The position numbers were made by a program, and so were the translations under genes. From positions 62,001-126,000 of the forward strand of contig WEDG01007483.1 in the NCBI GenBank assembly GCA_017591395.1: DNA of 64,000 bases, in the 5' to 3' direction. A model generated the notes under the pieces. The model did not search any database and was not told the origin of the DNA. It saw only the letters and a list, made by a program, of their open reading frames with translations. Positions 34,058 to 44,100 of this stretch are shown here, piece by piece (within the stretch, counting starts at the first letter, position 1; each line of letters starts with the position of its first letter). Origin of the DNA: Schistocephalus solidus. Lineage: Eukaryota; Platyhelminthes; Cestoda; Diphyllobothriidea; Diphyllobothriidae.

Positions 34058-37000
34058 ATGTTACCGAATGTGACTTTGTAACTGTATTTCTGAATCACAG
34101 TTTTGTGGATTGCCTGTTTACGCACCTGTGGAGCTCGCAAAACAGTCATTTAGGTGCCTCTATTGTATTTTTGTAAATAGCTGCATAAAATATCTGCTGT
34201 CCATTTACTTGTACCTTTATAAGCCTGCAAGAGGTCTCCTTGATTCGGGTCGAGCCACCTTCTCCTAGACCATCTTAATTTTGCGCATTTCGATGTTACT
34301 GGTTACTTTAAAATTTGATTTTTATAAGAGGTACTTACTGATGCATCTTTTTAGCCACTTTTGGAGACTGGGGTTTCCCTTGGCATGTCAAGTACACGTG
34401 CACGTATGTGCGAACTTTCCTTAGGATATGAGGTTGTTTTTTTCCTTTCTATAAGGTATTTCCCAACGCTAGGGCCTACTCGTACTTACTAGGCGTATGA
34501 TCATGCGTGATCACCCCGGCCCTGACGGTGTCGCTGGTAGCCTCAGTATGTGCGACGGTCATAGTCAGCGAACCAGGTGTGCTCGCATCACGCCTCTCTC
34601 GGCGAAGGCCGAGTTCTGTTGTTTCAGACCACCTTTTAACAACCTTACAAGTTAGGTTTCCATTTGACCCACTGGCTTCCAGTTAGGCGACATTGGATTT
34701 AGGGTGGGCGTCGCCGACTATGGCTAAACCGCCTATTCCGTATTTCTAGAGGGGCGTGGCCTGATATATCTTTATCGTGTTGCAACATGTGTGGACTCAT
34801 TCTGTGTGCTTAGGTCGAAGGATCGGACTCAGATAACGCTGGTAGAAAGCAATGTTTTCGTTTGGATTCCACCACTACCGTCAATTTTCCTCAGTCAGAC
34901 TGATATCCTGCACACGTAGGTCGTTGTGCTGATTTAGGTGTTGGAACAGACCCATATCGCCGATAGTCCTTAAAAACTACGCTAACAGCATCGGTTAGGA
35001 GGAAGACGTCCTTGCTTAGTTTATTGACAACTTGATCCCGATGTGTCTTACTTCCCTCTTTTGGCTGATGCTGATAAGTCGTCGGGTTTTTTTTCTCATG
35101 ATCAGAGATGTAACTTTGAAATTCTTTGGCCTTGAAGCGTTCATATATAAACTAACAGGTGCATTTAGCTCGTTCATGACGGGCCCTACCACTAGGCTCT
35201 GTCAGGGTGACACAGCCAGCTTAGTCGACCTCAGGCAGTCTACGTGCTGGTACAGCAAAAGGTTCTTACGATTCATGGGTTTGTTCAACTACGTAGCTCA
35301 AATAGCAGGCATGGGATGCATCCCTTTGGAAAACAACCCGAAAGCAACTGTTTCGGGCTGTTATGGATAAGGATTAAGTTATTGGTTGGACACTGTTCGG
35401 TTTTGACCGCCGCCTATGCTTTCTGGCCTTTCTTTGGGTTCTTTTATCAGTCGCAATTACTAATGATGAGCGGACTCAAACGCTGCAGCAAAGCCAATAG
35501 GGCTCATGAAGATTTTCGAAAACTCGCTTTAGGAACTAATAGTCGTCTATGTTCAGCTCGTCCCCATACGTGGGTAAAAAAACCTTCGGTAATGCCGATG
35601 TGGTAGCTCTTGCAGGTCCTTTTATTTCCTCTGAGGTCTCTCCTGAAGATAACTGGGTTCTAGTCGGTTGGACCTGTATTCTGGCCTAGTCGTCGGTCGA
35701 GCAGCTCACGGAACCGGGACTCAGTCGTTAAAGCGGAAAGATAATCCTCGGGGCGCTCGATGTGCTTACGTGATTTTGACCGGGTTGTCAACTAAGTAGT
35801 AATGTGCTGCTGTCAGTACGAGGGGTCTGATATTGACGTGGTATGTATGTGAGAAGGGTTCTAGCGAATTACTCACGTCTGTTGGTCGCTGCACATACCT
35901 TATACTTTCACTCAATAATTCTTGCGTCTCCCTAATTTTGCCGTCATTTTGCGGGACTGAGTGGTGAAACCGTCGAGTTATTCAGTTGGAGCAGTCTTTC
36001 AAGCTGCTGTGGGGTTCAAGAGCTGCTTCCGTCACTGTAGTTAGCCAGAAACATCTCGCAGTCAGCTTCGCTGACCGAGTTTTCAAAATGGTGACTTATC
36101 TCTTCTTTCTCCCCTTTTCGTTACAAAGGAAGGGTGGTTTACTACGCTCGGATCCTCTCCCTTTCCATGACTTTGTACATCCATGTCAATAGGATGTCTT
36201 TCTAAGTATTTCCGACGTGGTAATAAGCTCAGCTATTTGAAAGCTGAAAGTAAAAACATGTCTCATCCGCACGTCTCACCGGCTTCATCTCCAACGAATA
36301 GTCAGCTGCCACGAACGCCATCGCGTAACCTTCAATTTCCTAGGCGGTATTTTATCGGTCTAGCTGCGTGACCTTGGTTGAAGCGTCACTTGGAAACACT
36401 GTTCGGTGATAAGCAACCTGTTCTATTCAGCATATATTACCAGGTCTCCACGGTAGCATCGGAAAACTATGTCTAAAATGAGCGAGTAGGTTGTTTCGAA
36501 GAGGTGAATGACCCAGTCCAGTCCTTTCAGCTGCTGGAAAAGATGAATGGACTACGACCACGGAGCTGTAAGTAGACTGTATCTTTACTGTGTCTGTCGA
36601 CAATCGATACCAGACAATAGGCAAGTTTCTAGCAAAGTTGATTTTCAGCTCTGCATACACCGGCTGCTCGTTATTTATACTAGTGTAAAGTCAACCGTTC
36701 TGAGAGTGATTTTATGGCATATAATATAGGCAAAAATATATGGCGAAAATATAGGATCATCGTTCTAAATTCAGAGCAGGAATTTACACCATGCGTCCCC
36801 ATCTTCTTGGGCATGAGTCTATCAAGAACTGTCTCGTCTGACTTTGGATTCCAGGGTTGTCATATTTAAGTATCCGTTATCGATGGTTTAGTCTCAATTA
36901 CAGTGTGACTAGTTTCCTTTTCAGTTTTAACGACAGACTAGTATTGCGGAGAGGCGTATTTTTTCACGAGCGCGGTAGTATTACTGGAGACTTTTCTCCC

Positions 37001-37640
37001 TAGACATCTTGAGAATGTTTGTTAATATCGGGTCCCTTACAGCCGCAACCTTCGGAACTAAATCGGCAGGCCGTGATCCACAATCCTCGGGGCCTCAAAC
37101 ATCGACCCTACACACCCTGACAGAACGTATTTTTTTAGTCTAACCCTACTTACTTACCATGCTAAATTTGAGTTATTTTGTAGTTAATTCTCCTCGAAGA
37201 CCCTTACGCTGCTAGACGTTTGTCAAGACGGTAGGTATCCCACAGATTTGCCGATGGCTAATCTAAATTATTATATTTAATCATCAGTTTAGTTTATGTT
37301 TTGCATACCCCTTTGGAAACCGTCAGATGGTGCTTATCTTCTCGAGTTCACTACACTAGGAGTCAGAGAACTGAAAACCACAATTTTATCTATGAGTTCT
37401 ACCAGATTATAGAGGCTACTTTAGAGTTCTCGCAGGCCTTGAACATGTGCAGGCTAGCGTTACTTAAAATACTTTGCATTCTTTTGTGGGTTGTATTATT
37501 TTTCAAGTACACCTAAGACTGAGGAAGACGACGAAGCCACTTAATCATTAAACACACACCGAATAGCTATACCCAACGTCTAAAGCATTAGTACTGATAC
37601 AGTGCTGGGTTTCCTGTCCCAACAAGTGCGAATACTTACT
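34058..37640. other. 3.6 kb of unexplained, non-repetitive sequence
   Basis: No recognised gene, repeat or mobile element. GC content is higher than in the AT-rich gaps elsewhere. The longest frames (35032-35370, 112 codons; 35244-35606, 120 codons) overlap in different frames and match no family I know. A phrase such as CWYSKRFLRFMGLFNYVAQ is vaguely like an LTR-element RT connection region but too weak to call. Could be a decayed element or introns/UTR of a gene beyond recognition. Confidence 0.35.
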
Positions 37641-37654
37641 CCAGTACTAGATTA

Positions 37655-37815
37655 CCAACAAGGACAAGGGAGACTGAAATTTTCAGTTCTGTATTATAAG
37701 TCGTCATCAGCTTGCCATACCAAACCCCCAGGTGTTACCACATCTGAGACTCGAATCTGCGACCTGTTAGTTAGAAGTCTTTCTGCCTATAATACACTAA
37801 CCACCGAGCAGCTGA
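37655..37815 (-). repeat. Diverged solo copy of the tRNA-derived 302-bp repeat
   Basis: ACAAGGACAAGGGAGACTGA, TCGTCATCAGC and GACTCGAATCTGCGACCT appear in the same order and spacing as in the array at 40858-51795. Strongly diverged, hence old. Confidence 0.6.
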
Positions 37816-38696
37816 TGGTGTGACTCGATAGTGAGTCCCAAGGCACAGCGGGACGATAGAGTTCCGTTAGCGATCGGTGGGTGCCTGCCCAGCAGATTTT
37901 ACTGCATCAACACCCTTTTTAGGGTACGAGTCTAACGTACAGATTTATAATGGCCCATTGGGACTGGAATCAGACCCCAGGCACGTCAACATCTGTGACT
38001 GCGCCGTCTTGGCTGATGATGCCTAATAAAGCAACAATTGCGCCTGCGATGATCCTAGTTGTTATCAATAGGTTAGTTTATTCCAAGGTTAGTCTTCCTC
38101 TTCCGTCTTATTTACTGCTTCTATCTGCCTCTGTGATTCAGGAGTTAGTTTTAATAAGCTGCCGACCCAGTCGCCCCGGTGGTCCAACCTGTGTAACTTT
38201 TGGGAAAAAAGTTGCAAAATCATCGATTTCTTACCTCCACATGGTTCTTGAGAGGAAGCCAGCAACAATGTTTTCCTTCTTTCGTAGCACTTTGAGGAGA
38301 AGCGTGCTGACTGCTGCAGCCAGATCGCTTGAATCAAGCGAAGGCTAAAAACTGAAGCAAACTATCGCCTTGATCGACTATGCCAAAAGTTTCACCTCCA
38401 CCAACCACTGTGCAGTTAATCCAATTCCCTGAACTGGTGTCAGCGTTTAGAAGTTTTCTCCTGCGGATCTCATTACCTAATTGTGTAGGATATTCAACTT
38501 CAAAATTCAAAAGATGCAAACACCGGACTGCTATAGCATTGCATTGCCTGAGTTCTTTGTAGGTTCTACGTGAGGTTAGCCGGTTGGTCAAATTAAACGG
38601 AGATGGAGACCGCATTAGAGTACCGTTGCCGAAAGCCGAATGTTCAAACAGGCTCACTGACTACACGGCTGCATCCTTGGTGGAGTCTGGCACGGG
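37816..38696. other. No recognised gene
   Basis: Short frames only. A plus-strand TTGGCTGATGATGCCTAATAA at about 38009 recalls the 302-bp repeat in the opposite orientation, but flanking similarity is too weak to call a copy. Confidence 0.3.
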
Positions 38697-38797
38697 CCAT
38701 CATAATCCGATGGACTATTCTGATATGCAGTTAGCGTATCACGACGGCAACCTATGTATGGGGCAGAAAACTGGTGGAAAAGATGATTTCTTAACAC
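38697..38797 (+). repeat. Inverted repeat block S1, left arm
   Basis: About 100 bp from ATAATCCGATGGACTATTC to GATGATTTCTTAACACTAT, found inverted at 39316-39418. Both copies run directly into (TA)n. Confidence 0.8.
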
Positions 38798-38818
38798 TAT
38801 ATATATATATATATATAT
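38798..38818. repeat. (TA)n microsatellite
   Basis: About ten TA units at the join of block S1 and a 302-bp repeat copy. Confidence 0.95.
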
Positions 38819-39040
38819 TGTTAAAGTGGAACCGATAAATACAAGGGAGACCGGAATGGCCATTTCTGGCTTATTAGCCGTCATCAGCTAGTCATACCCA
38901 ATCCCAAGTGTGGCACACCTGGGATTCGAACCCGCGACCTTTGGTAATTGAGTCGAACGCTATACCATTGAGCCACGGGCTCGTTTTTTTGTCGGTTGCG
39001 ATCGGGTATATGATGATAGTATGTTGCTCACCGATCTGCT
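38819..39040 (-). repeat. Solo copy of the tRNA-derived 302-bp repeat between two (TA)n tracts
   Basis: On the minus strand: GTGGCTCAATGGTATAGCG (A box), GGTTCGAATCCC (B box), then CTGATGACGGCTAATAAGCC and AGAAATGGCCATTCCGG. The tRNA-like head is the best preserved in the window. It ends at (TA)n on both sides and is about 80 bp shorter than an array unit. Confidence 0.85.
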
Positions 39041-39049
39041 TATATATAT

Positions 39050-39119
<70 letters not shown>
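39041..39119. repeat. (TA)n microsatellite
   Basis: About 39 TA units with one AAA interruption near 39063. Confidence 0.95.
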
Positions 39120-39124
<5 letters not shown>

Positions 39125-39149
39125 GAAAATAGGGCTCGCCGTATATATA

Positions 39150-39293
39150 TGGCTGGGTATAATACCGTACTTCCGACATAGGTACTAGCTAAAAGCCCAG
39201 ACACGTGAAATTTCGGGTCTTACCCTAAAAAGTCATGTCCGAATCATCTGACTCCATGTCCTGCACTTAATAATTTCAGAAATTATTTCCTTG
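39150..39293 (-). repeat. Partial unit of the hammerhead satellite, ribozyme deleted
   Basis: It matches the flank of the units at 39641-40562: ATACCGTACTTCCGACATAG, AAGCCCAGACACGTG, then jumps to AAATTTCGGGTCT and the CCATGTCCTGCACTTAAT tract. The ribozyme core between these blocks is missing, with the breakpoint inside the CACGTG of stem III. Confidence 0.75.
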
Positions 39294-39315
39294 ATATATA
39301 TATATATATACCCAC

Positions 39316-39418
39316 TTATAGTGTCAATAAATCATCTTTACCACCAGTTTTCTGCCCCATGCATAGGTTGCCGTCGTGATGCCCTAACTGCATATCAGAA
39401 TAGTCCATCGGATTATGA
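39316..39418 (-). repeat. Inverted repeat block S1, right arm
   Basis: Reverse complement of 38697-38797 with a few substitutions; bounded by (TA)n at 39294-39310 and 39418-39438. Confidence 0.8.
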
Positions 39419-39438
39419 TTATATATATATATATATAT

Positions 39439-39624
39439 CGTAACAGGATTCACGGCCCCCAAAACCCCCCATGGCGTCAGTCTGTCGATGTAACCTCTCG
39501 GCCCCTTAACCCTCCAGCGTGACAATCCCAACTCTTACTTCTCATTTCGTCTGACGACGGGTTGGTGTAACCAGCTTGAAAATTCACGAGTAAACCTCGA
39601 TTTTCCGACGAGCCTTCTTTCTTC
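39439..39624. other. Unassigned 186-bp block between two (TA)n tracts
   Basis: Single-copy within the window, GC-rich (CACGGCCCCCAAAACCCCCC), flanked by (TA)n on each side like the repeat blocks around it. Possibly another TA-bounded element. Confidence 0.4.
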
Positions 39625-39686
39625 ATATATATATATATATGGCAAAGACGTTATACCGTACTTCCGACATAGATACAAGCTAAAAG

Positions 39687-39758
39687 CCCAGACACGTGTT
39701 TCGCCGATGTTTCTGCTGCTGTGTGACACAGCAACGAGGGGTTCGGCTCCTCAGTGGG
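39687..39758 (-). ncRNA. Hammerhead ribozyme, type I (copy a)
   Basis: Minus strand: stem I CCCA/UGGG; core CUGAGGA; stem II GCCGA/UCGGC capped by a ~35-nt arm with its own GCUGUG-UCA-CACAGC hairpin; GAAA; stem III region CACGUG; cleavage after UC (complement of 39691). All invariant core bases are present. Confidence 0.9.
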
Positions 39759-40002
39759 TCCCCTAGCGTTCTCTATGCGGTTTCTGAAATAATTAAGTGC
39801 AGGACATGGAGTCAGGTGCTTCGGACATGACTTTTTTAGGGTCAGACCCGAAATTTCAATGAACATTTGGGTCGAAGACAATCAACCACTCTGGAATAAC
39901 CACGTAATGCCCATTCTACAAACAAGTAGTACTACAAAGTAGTATGAATCTTATATGGCAAAGACGTTATACCGTACTTCCGACATAGATACAAGCTAAA
40001 AG

Positions 40003-40075
40003 CCCAGACACGTGTTTCGCCGATGTTTCTGCTGCTGTGTGACACAGCAACGAGGGGTTCGGCTCCTCAGTGGGT
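40003..40075 (-). ncRNA. Hammerhead ribozyme, type I (copy b)
   Basis: Same fold and core as copy a. Predicted cleavage lies 316 nt from that of copy a. Confidence 0.9.
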
Positions 40076-40356
40076 CCCCTAGCGTTCTCTATGCGGTTTC
40101 TGGTATATGGACTCCAGAGAATAATCGGGTAAATAATTTCTGAAATAATTAGAGTGCAGGACATGGAGTCAGGTGCTTTGGACATGACTTTTTAGGGTCA
40201 GACCCGAAATTTCAATGAACATTTGGGTCGAAGACAATCAACCACTGTGGAATAACCACGTAATGCCCATTCTACAAACAAGTAGTACTACAAGTAGTAT
40301 GAATCTTATATGGCAAAGACGTTATACCGTACTTCCGACATAGATACAAGCTAAAA

Positions 40357-40429
40357 GCCCAGACACGTGTTTCGCCGATGTTTCTGCTGCTGTGTGACAC
40401 AGCAACGAGGGTTCGGCTCCTCAGTGGGT
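40357..40429 (-). ncRNA. Hammerhead ribozyme, type I (copy c)
   Basis: Same fold and core as copy a, with one G fewer in the stem II arm. Predicted cleavage lies 354 nt from that of copy b. Confidence 0.9.
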
Positions 40430-40557
40430 CCCCTAGCGTTCTCTATGCGGTTTCTGGTATATGGACTCCAGAGAATAATCGGGTAAAATAATTTCTGAAA
40501 TAATTAAGTGCAGGACATGGAGTCAGGTGCTTCGGACATGAATTTTTAGGGTCAGAC

Positions 40558-40562
<5 letters not shown>

Positions 40563-40654
<92 letters not shown>
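40563..40654. repeat. (TA)46 microsatellite at the centre of an inverted repeat
   Basis: Uninterrupted TA run, 92 bp. The ribozyme satellite lies on both sides in opposite orientation. Confidence 0.95.
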
Positions 40655-40656
<2 letters not shown>

Positions 40657-40796
40657 AGAAACCATAGAGAACGCTGGGGACCCACTGAGGAGCCGAACCC
40701 TCGTTGCTGTGTGTCACACAGCAGCAGAAACATCGGCGAAACACGTGTCTGGGCTTTTTAGTTAGTATCTATATCGGAAGTACGGTATAACGTCTT

Positions 40797-40798
<2 letters not shown>
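40655..40798 (+). repeat. Inverted single unit fragment of the hammerhead satellite
   Basis: Reverse-oriented partner of the 40312-40460 region, bounded on both sides by (TA)n. It contains ribozyme copy d. It carries an extra T in TTTTTAG and an extra GT in the stem II arm. Confidence 0.9.
40681..40753 (+). ncRNA. Hammerhead ribozyme, type I (copy d, plus strand)
   Basis: CCCA (40681-40684), CTGAGGA (40685-40691), GCCGA (40692-40696), a stem II arm with GCTGTGT-GTC-ACACAGC, TCGGC (40733-40737), GAAA (40738-40741), CACGTG (40742-40747), TC (40748-40749) with cleavage predicted after 40749, and TGGG (40750-40753). Stem I pairs CCCA with TGGG; G10.1-C11.1, A15.1-U16.1 and C17 are all satisfied. 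ACACGTGT is self-complementary. Confidence 0.92.

Positions 40799-40857
<59 letters not shown>
40799..40857. repeat. (TA)n microsatellite
   Basis: About 29 TA units separating the inverted ribozyme unit from the tRNA-derived satellite array. Confidence 0.95.
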
Positions 40858-40859
<2 letters not shown>

Positions 40860-41125
40860 CCGCCATCAACCCGTTATACCCAACGCCAAGTGTGGACGAG
40901 CTGGGATTTGAACCCGCCAGGTTTGGCAATGGAGTCGAACGCACTACGACTGAGCCACGTGCCCGTTGTTTTATTGGTTTGGATTTGGAATATAATGGTA
41001 CTGAGAGACCTCACCGATCTGCCTTAGTAACATGTATGTTCCGTTGTGCCCTGGAGCTCAATTTAGAGCACTCGCAGTCGGTCACATGGTGACATGTAGC
41101 ATATGTTTATAAGGTTGAACTGACA
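40858..41125 (-). repeat. First unit of the tRNA-derived 302-bp satellite array
   Basis: It shows the B-box complement GGGATTTGAACCC at 40903 and the A-box complement GACTGAGCCACG near 40949. It is not part of the duplicated 5-kb block. Confidence 0.85.
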
Positions 41126-44100
41126 AAGACAAGGGAGACCGAAATGGCCATTTATGGCTTATTAGCAGTCACCAGCCAGATATAACCAATCTCAGCTAAA
41201 GTTGACCTGGGATTCGAACCCAGGAACTTTTGTAATTGAGTGGAAAGCACTAACATTGAGACCTGGGCCCATTATTTTGTCGGTTGCGATCGGGAATATA
41301 ATGGTAATGTGTTGCTCACCGATCTCCGTAAGGATCATGTATGTTCCGTTGTGCTCTGGTGCTCACTTTTGTGCCCTCGCAGGCGGTCGCATAGCTATTT
41401 GTAGCATATGTTGATTAGGTGGAACCGACAAAGACAATGGAGACCGGTGTGGCCATTTTTGCCTTATTAGCTATCATCAGCCATTTTTATACCCAATCAC
41501 ATGTATGGATGAACTGCGATTTAAACACAGGAACTTTGGTAATTGAGTCAAACACCCTAACATAGAGCATTGGCCCGTTGATTTATCGGTTACTATGAGG
41601 AAAATGATCAGAATCTGTGCCTCGCCTATCTGCTTAAAAACATGTGTGTTCCGTTGCGCGCTAGAGCTCAATTTGTAACCCTCGTAGATGGTCGCATAGT
41701 GACGTGTAGCATGTGTTGCTAAGGTGTAACCTGCAAAGACAAGGGAGACCGGAATGGCCATTTCTGACTTATTAGCAGTCACCAGCCAGTTATATCCAAT
41801 CCCATGTATAGACGAACTGGGATTTGAAGCCAGCAAATTTGGTAATTGAGTGGAAAGCCCTTCCATTGAGCCCCACGCCCGTTATTTTGTCGGTTGCGAT
41901 CGGAAAAATGGTAATGTGTGGCTCACTGATCTCCTTAAGGATCATGTTAGTTCCAGTGTGCCCTGGAGCTCAATTAAGAGCGCTCGCAGGCGGTCGCGTG
42001 GCGACATGTAGCATATGGTGATAAGTTGGAACCGACAAAGACAAGGGAAACCGTTGTGGCCATTCCTGGCTTATTTGCCGTCATCAGCCAGTTATATCCA
42101 ATCTCATGTATTGACGAACTGGGATTCGAACCTAGCAAATTTGGTATTTGAGTCAAACACTACCATAGATATTCAGCCCGTTGATTTATCGGTTGCCATC
42201 GGGAATATGATGATAATGAATGCCTCGCCGCTCTGCTTAAGGAAAATGAATGTCCCGTTGTGCGCTGGAGCTCACTTTTGAACCCGTGATCGCGGTCGAT
42301 TAGCGAAGTGTGTCATTTGTTGATAAGGTGGAACCCACAAAGACAAGGGAGACCGGAATGGCCATGTCTAGCTTATTAGCAGTCATCAGCCAGCAGTACA
42401 TAATCTCAAGTTTGACGACGTGGGATTAAAACCCACGAATTTGTGAATTGAGTCAAAAGCTCTACAATTGAGCCAGTGGCCCGTTGTTTTGTCTGTTGCT
42501 ATCGGGAATATAATGATAATGTGTGGCTCACTGATCTGCTGAATGAACATGTATGTTCTTTTGTACACTGGAGCTCAATATATAGCCCTCATAGGCGCTC
42601 GCATGGTGACATGTAGATGATAAGGTGGAACCGACAAAGGCAAGGGAGACTGCTTTGGCCATTTCTGGCATTTAAGACGTCATCAGCCAATTATACCCAA
42701 TCCCATGTATAGACGAACTGCGATTCGAACCCAGCAAATTTTGTATTTGAATCAAACACTTTACCATAGAGACTCGGCCCGTTGATTTATCGAATGATAT
42801 CAAGAATATGGTGATAACCTGTGCCTCTCCGATCTGCTTAAAAAACATTCATGTTCTGTTGTGCGCTGGAGCTCAATTTATATCGGTCATAGTTGTTCGA
42901 AAAATGACGTGTAGGATGTGTTGATAAGGTGTAACCGACACAGACAAGGGAGACCAAAATGAAAATTTCGGGCTTATTAGCAGTCACCAGCCAGATATAC
43001 CCAATCTCAAGTAAAGATGACCTGGGACTCGATAGCAGGAACTTTGCTCATTGAGTGGATAGCCCTACCATTGAGCCCCGGGCCCGTTATTTTGTCGGTT
43101 GCGATCGGGAATATAATGGTAATATGTGGCTCACCGATCTGCTTAAGTAACATGTATGTTCCGTTGTGCCCTGGAGCTCAATTAAGAGCACTCAAAGGCG
43201 GTCGCATAGCGACTTGTAGCATATGTTGATAAGGAAAACCAACAAAGACAAGGGAGAACGGAATGGCCATTTCCGGCTTATTAGCCGTCATCAGCCAGTT
43301 ATACCCAATCCCATGCATGGACGAACTGGGATTCGAACACAGTTGCTTTGGTAATTGAGTCAAACGCTCTAACATAGAGCATTGGCCCGCTGGTTTATCG
43401 GCTGCTATCAAGAATATGGGGACAAGCTGTGCCTCGCCATTCTGATTAAAAAACATGTATGTTCCTTTGCGCACTGGAGCTAAATTTATAGCCATCGTAG
43501 ATGGTCGCATGGCGACGCGTAGTATATGTTGATAAGTTGGAACCGACAAACACAAGGAAGACCGGTGTGGCCATCTCTGGCTTATAAGCCATCATCAGCC
43601 AGTTATACCCAATCCCATGTATAGACGAACTGGGATTCAAACCCAGGAACTTTGGTAATAAAGTAGAAAACCCTACCATTGAGCCCCGGGCCCGTTGTTT
43701 TGTCAGTTGAGATCGTGAATATAATGGTAATGTGTGGCTCACCGATCTGCTTAAGGAATATATATTTTCAATTGCGTGCTGGAGCTCAAGTAAGAGCACT
43801 AGCAGGCGGTCATATGGCGACATGTAACATATGTTGAAAATGTCGAGCCAACAAAGACAATGGAGCCCAGAATGGCCATTTATGGCTTATTATCCATCAT
43901 CAGGCAGTTAAACCCAATCCCAAGTACAGATGAGCTGGGATTAAACCCATGAAATTTAATAATTGAGTCAAACGCTCTAACAAAGACCATTGCCCGTTGC
44001 TGTACCGGTTGTTATCAAGAGTATGGTGATAATCTGTGCCCCGCCGATCTTCTTAAGGAAAATGTATGTTCCGTTGCGCCAGCTATACTCAATCTCAAGT

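Larger units (their letters stand above)
39641..40562 (-). repeat. Hammerhead-ribozyme satellite array 1 (316- and 355-bp units)
   Basis: Three same-orientation units begin with GGCAAAGACGTTATACCG at 39641, 39957 and 40312. Sense is the minus strand. Units are nearly identical by eye; the first is ~40 bp shorter because it lacks the GGTATATGGACTCCAGAG stretch. Every unit contains a complete type I hammerhead ribozyme (see separate entries), so a minus-strand transcript could cut itself into monomers. No coding capacity. Size, tandem arrangement and one ribozyme per unit match metazoan retrozymes and the ribozyme-bearing schistosome SM-alpha repeats. Primary sequence similarity to those was not tested. 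Confidence 0.9.

Noticed and set aside
35032..35606. Possible LTR-retroelement RT remnant
   Set aside because: Only a vague FLRFMGLFNY-like phrase, no catalytic motif, no terminal repeats seen.
35810..35830. CTGTCAGTACGAGG resembling the end of large-subunit rRNA
   Set aside because: Flanking sequence does not continue as rRNA; a short chance match.
38895..38985. A genuine tRNA gene at the solo 302-bp repeat copy
   Set aside because: A and B boxes are good but the acceptor and anticodon stems do not pair and the same sequence is a repeat; treated as tRNA-derived.
38892..39179. Minus-strand frames rich in alternating Tyr-Ile (also 40443-40944)
   Set aside because: They are translations of (TA)n microsatellites, not proteins.
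40681..40753. Could the CUGAGGA/GAAA pattern be chance?
   Set aside because: Rejected as chance: stem I, stem II, the G-C and A-U closing pairs and the cleavage triplet all match in four copies, so it was kept as a ribozyme.
38790..40860. CRISPR-like spacing of repeats
   Set aside because: Eukaryotic context, repeats are hundreds of bases and joined by microsatellites; no CRISPR features.
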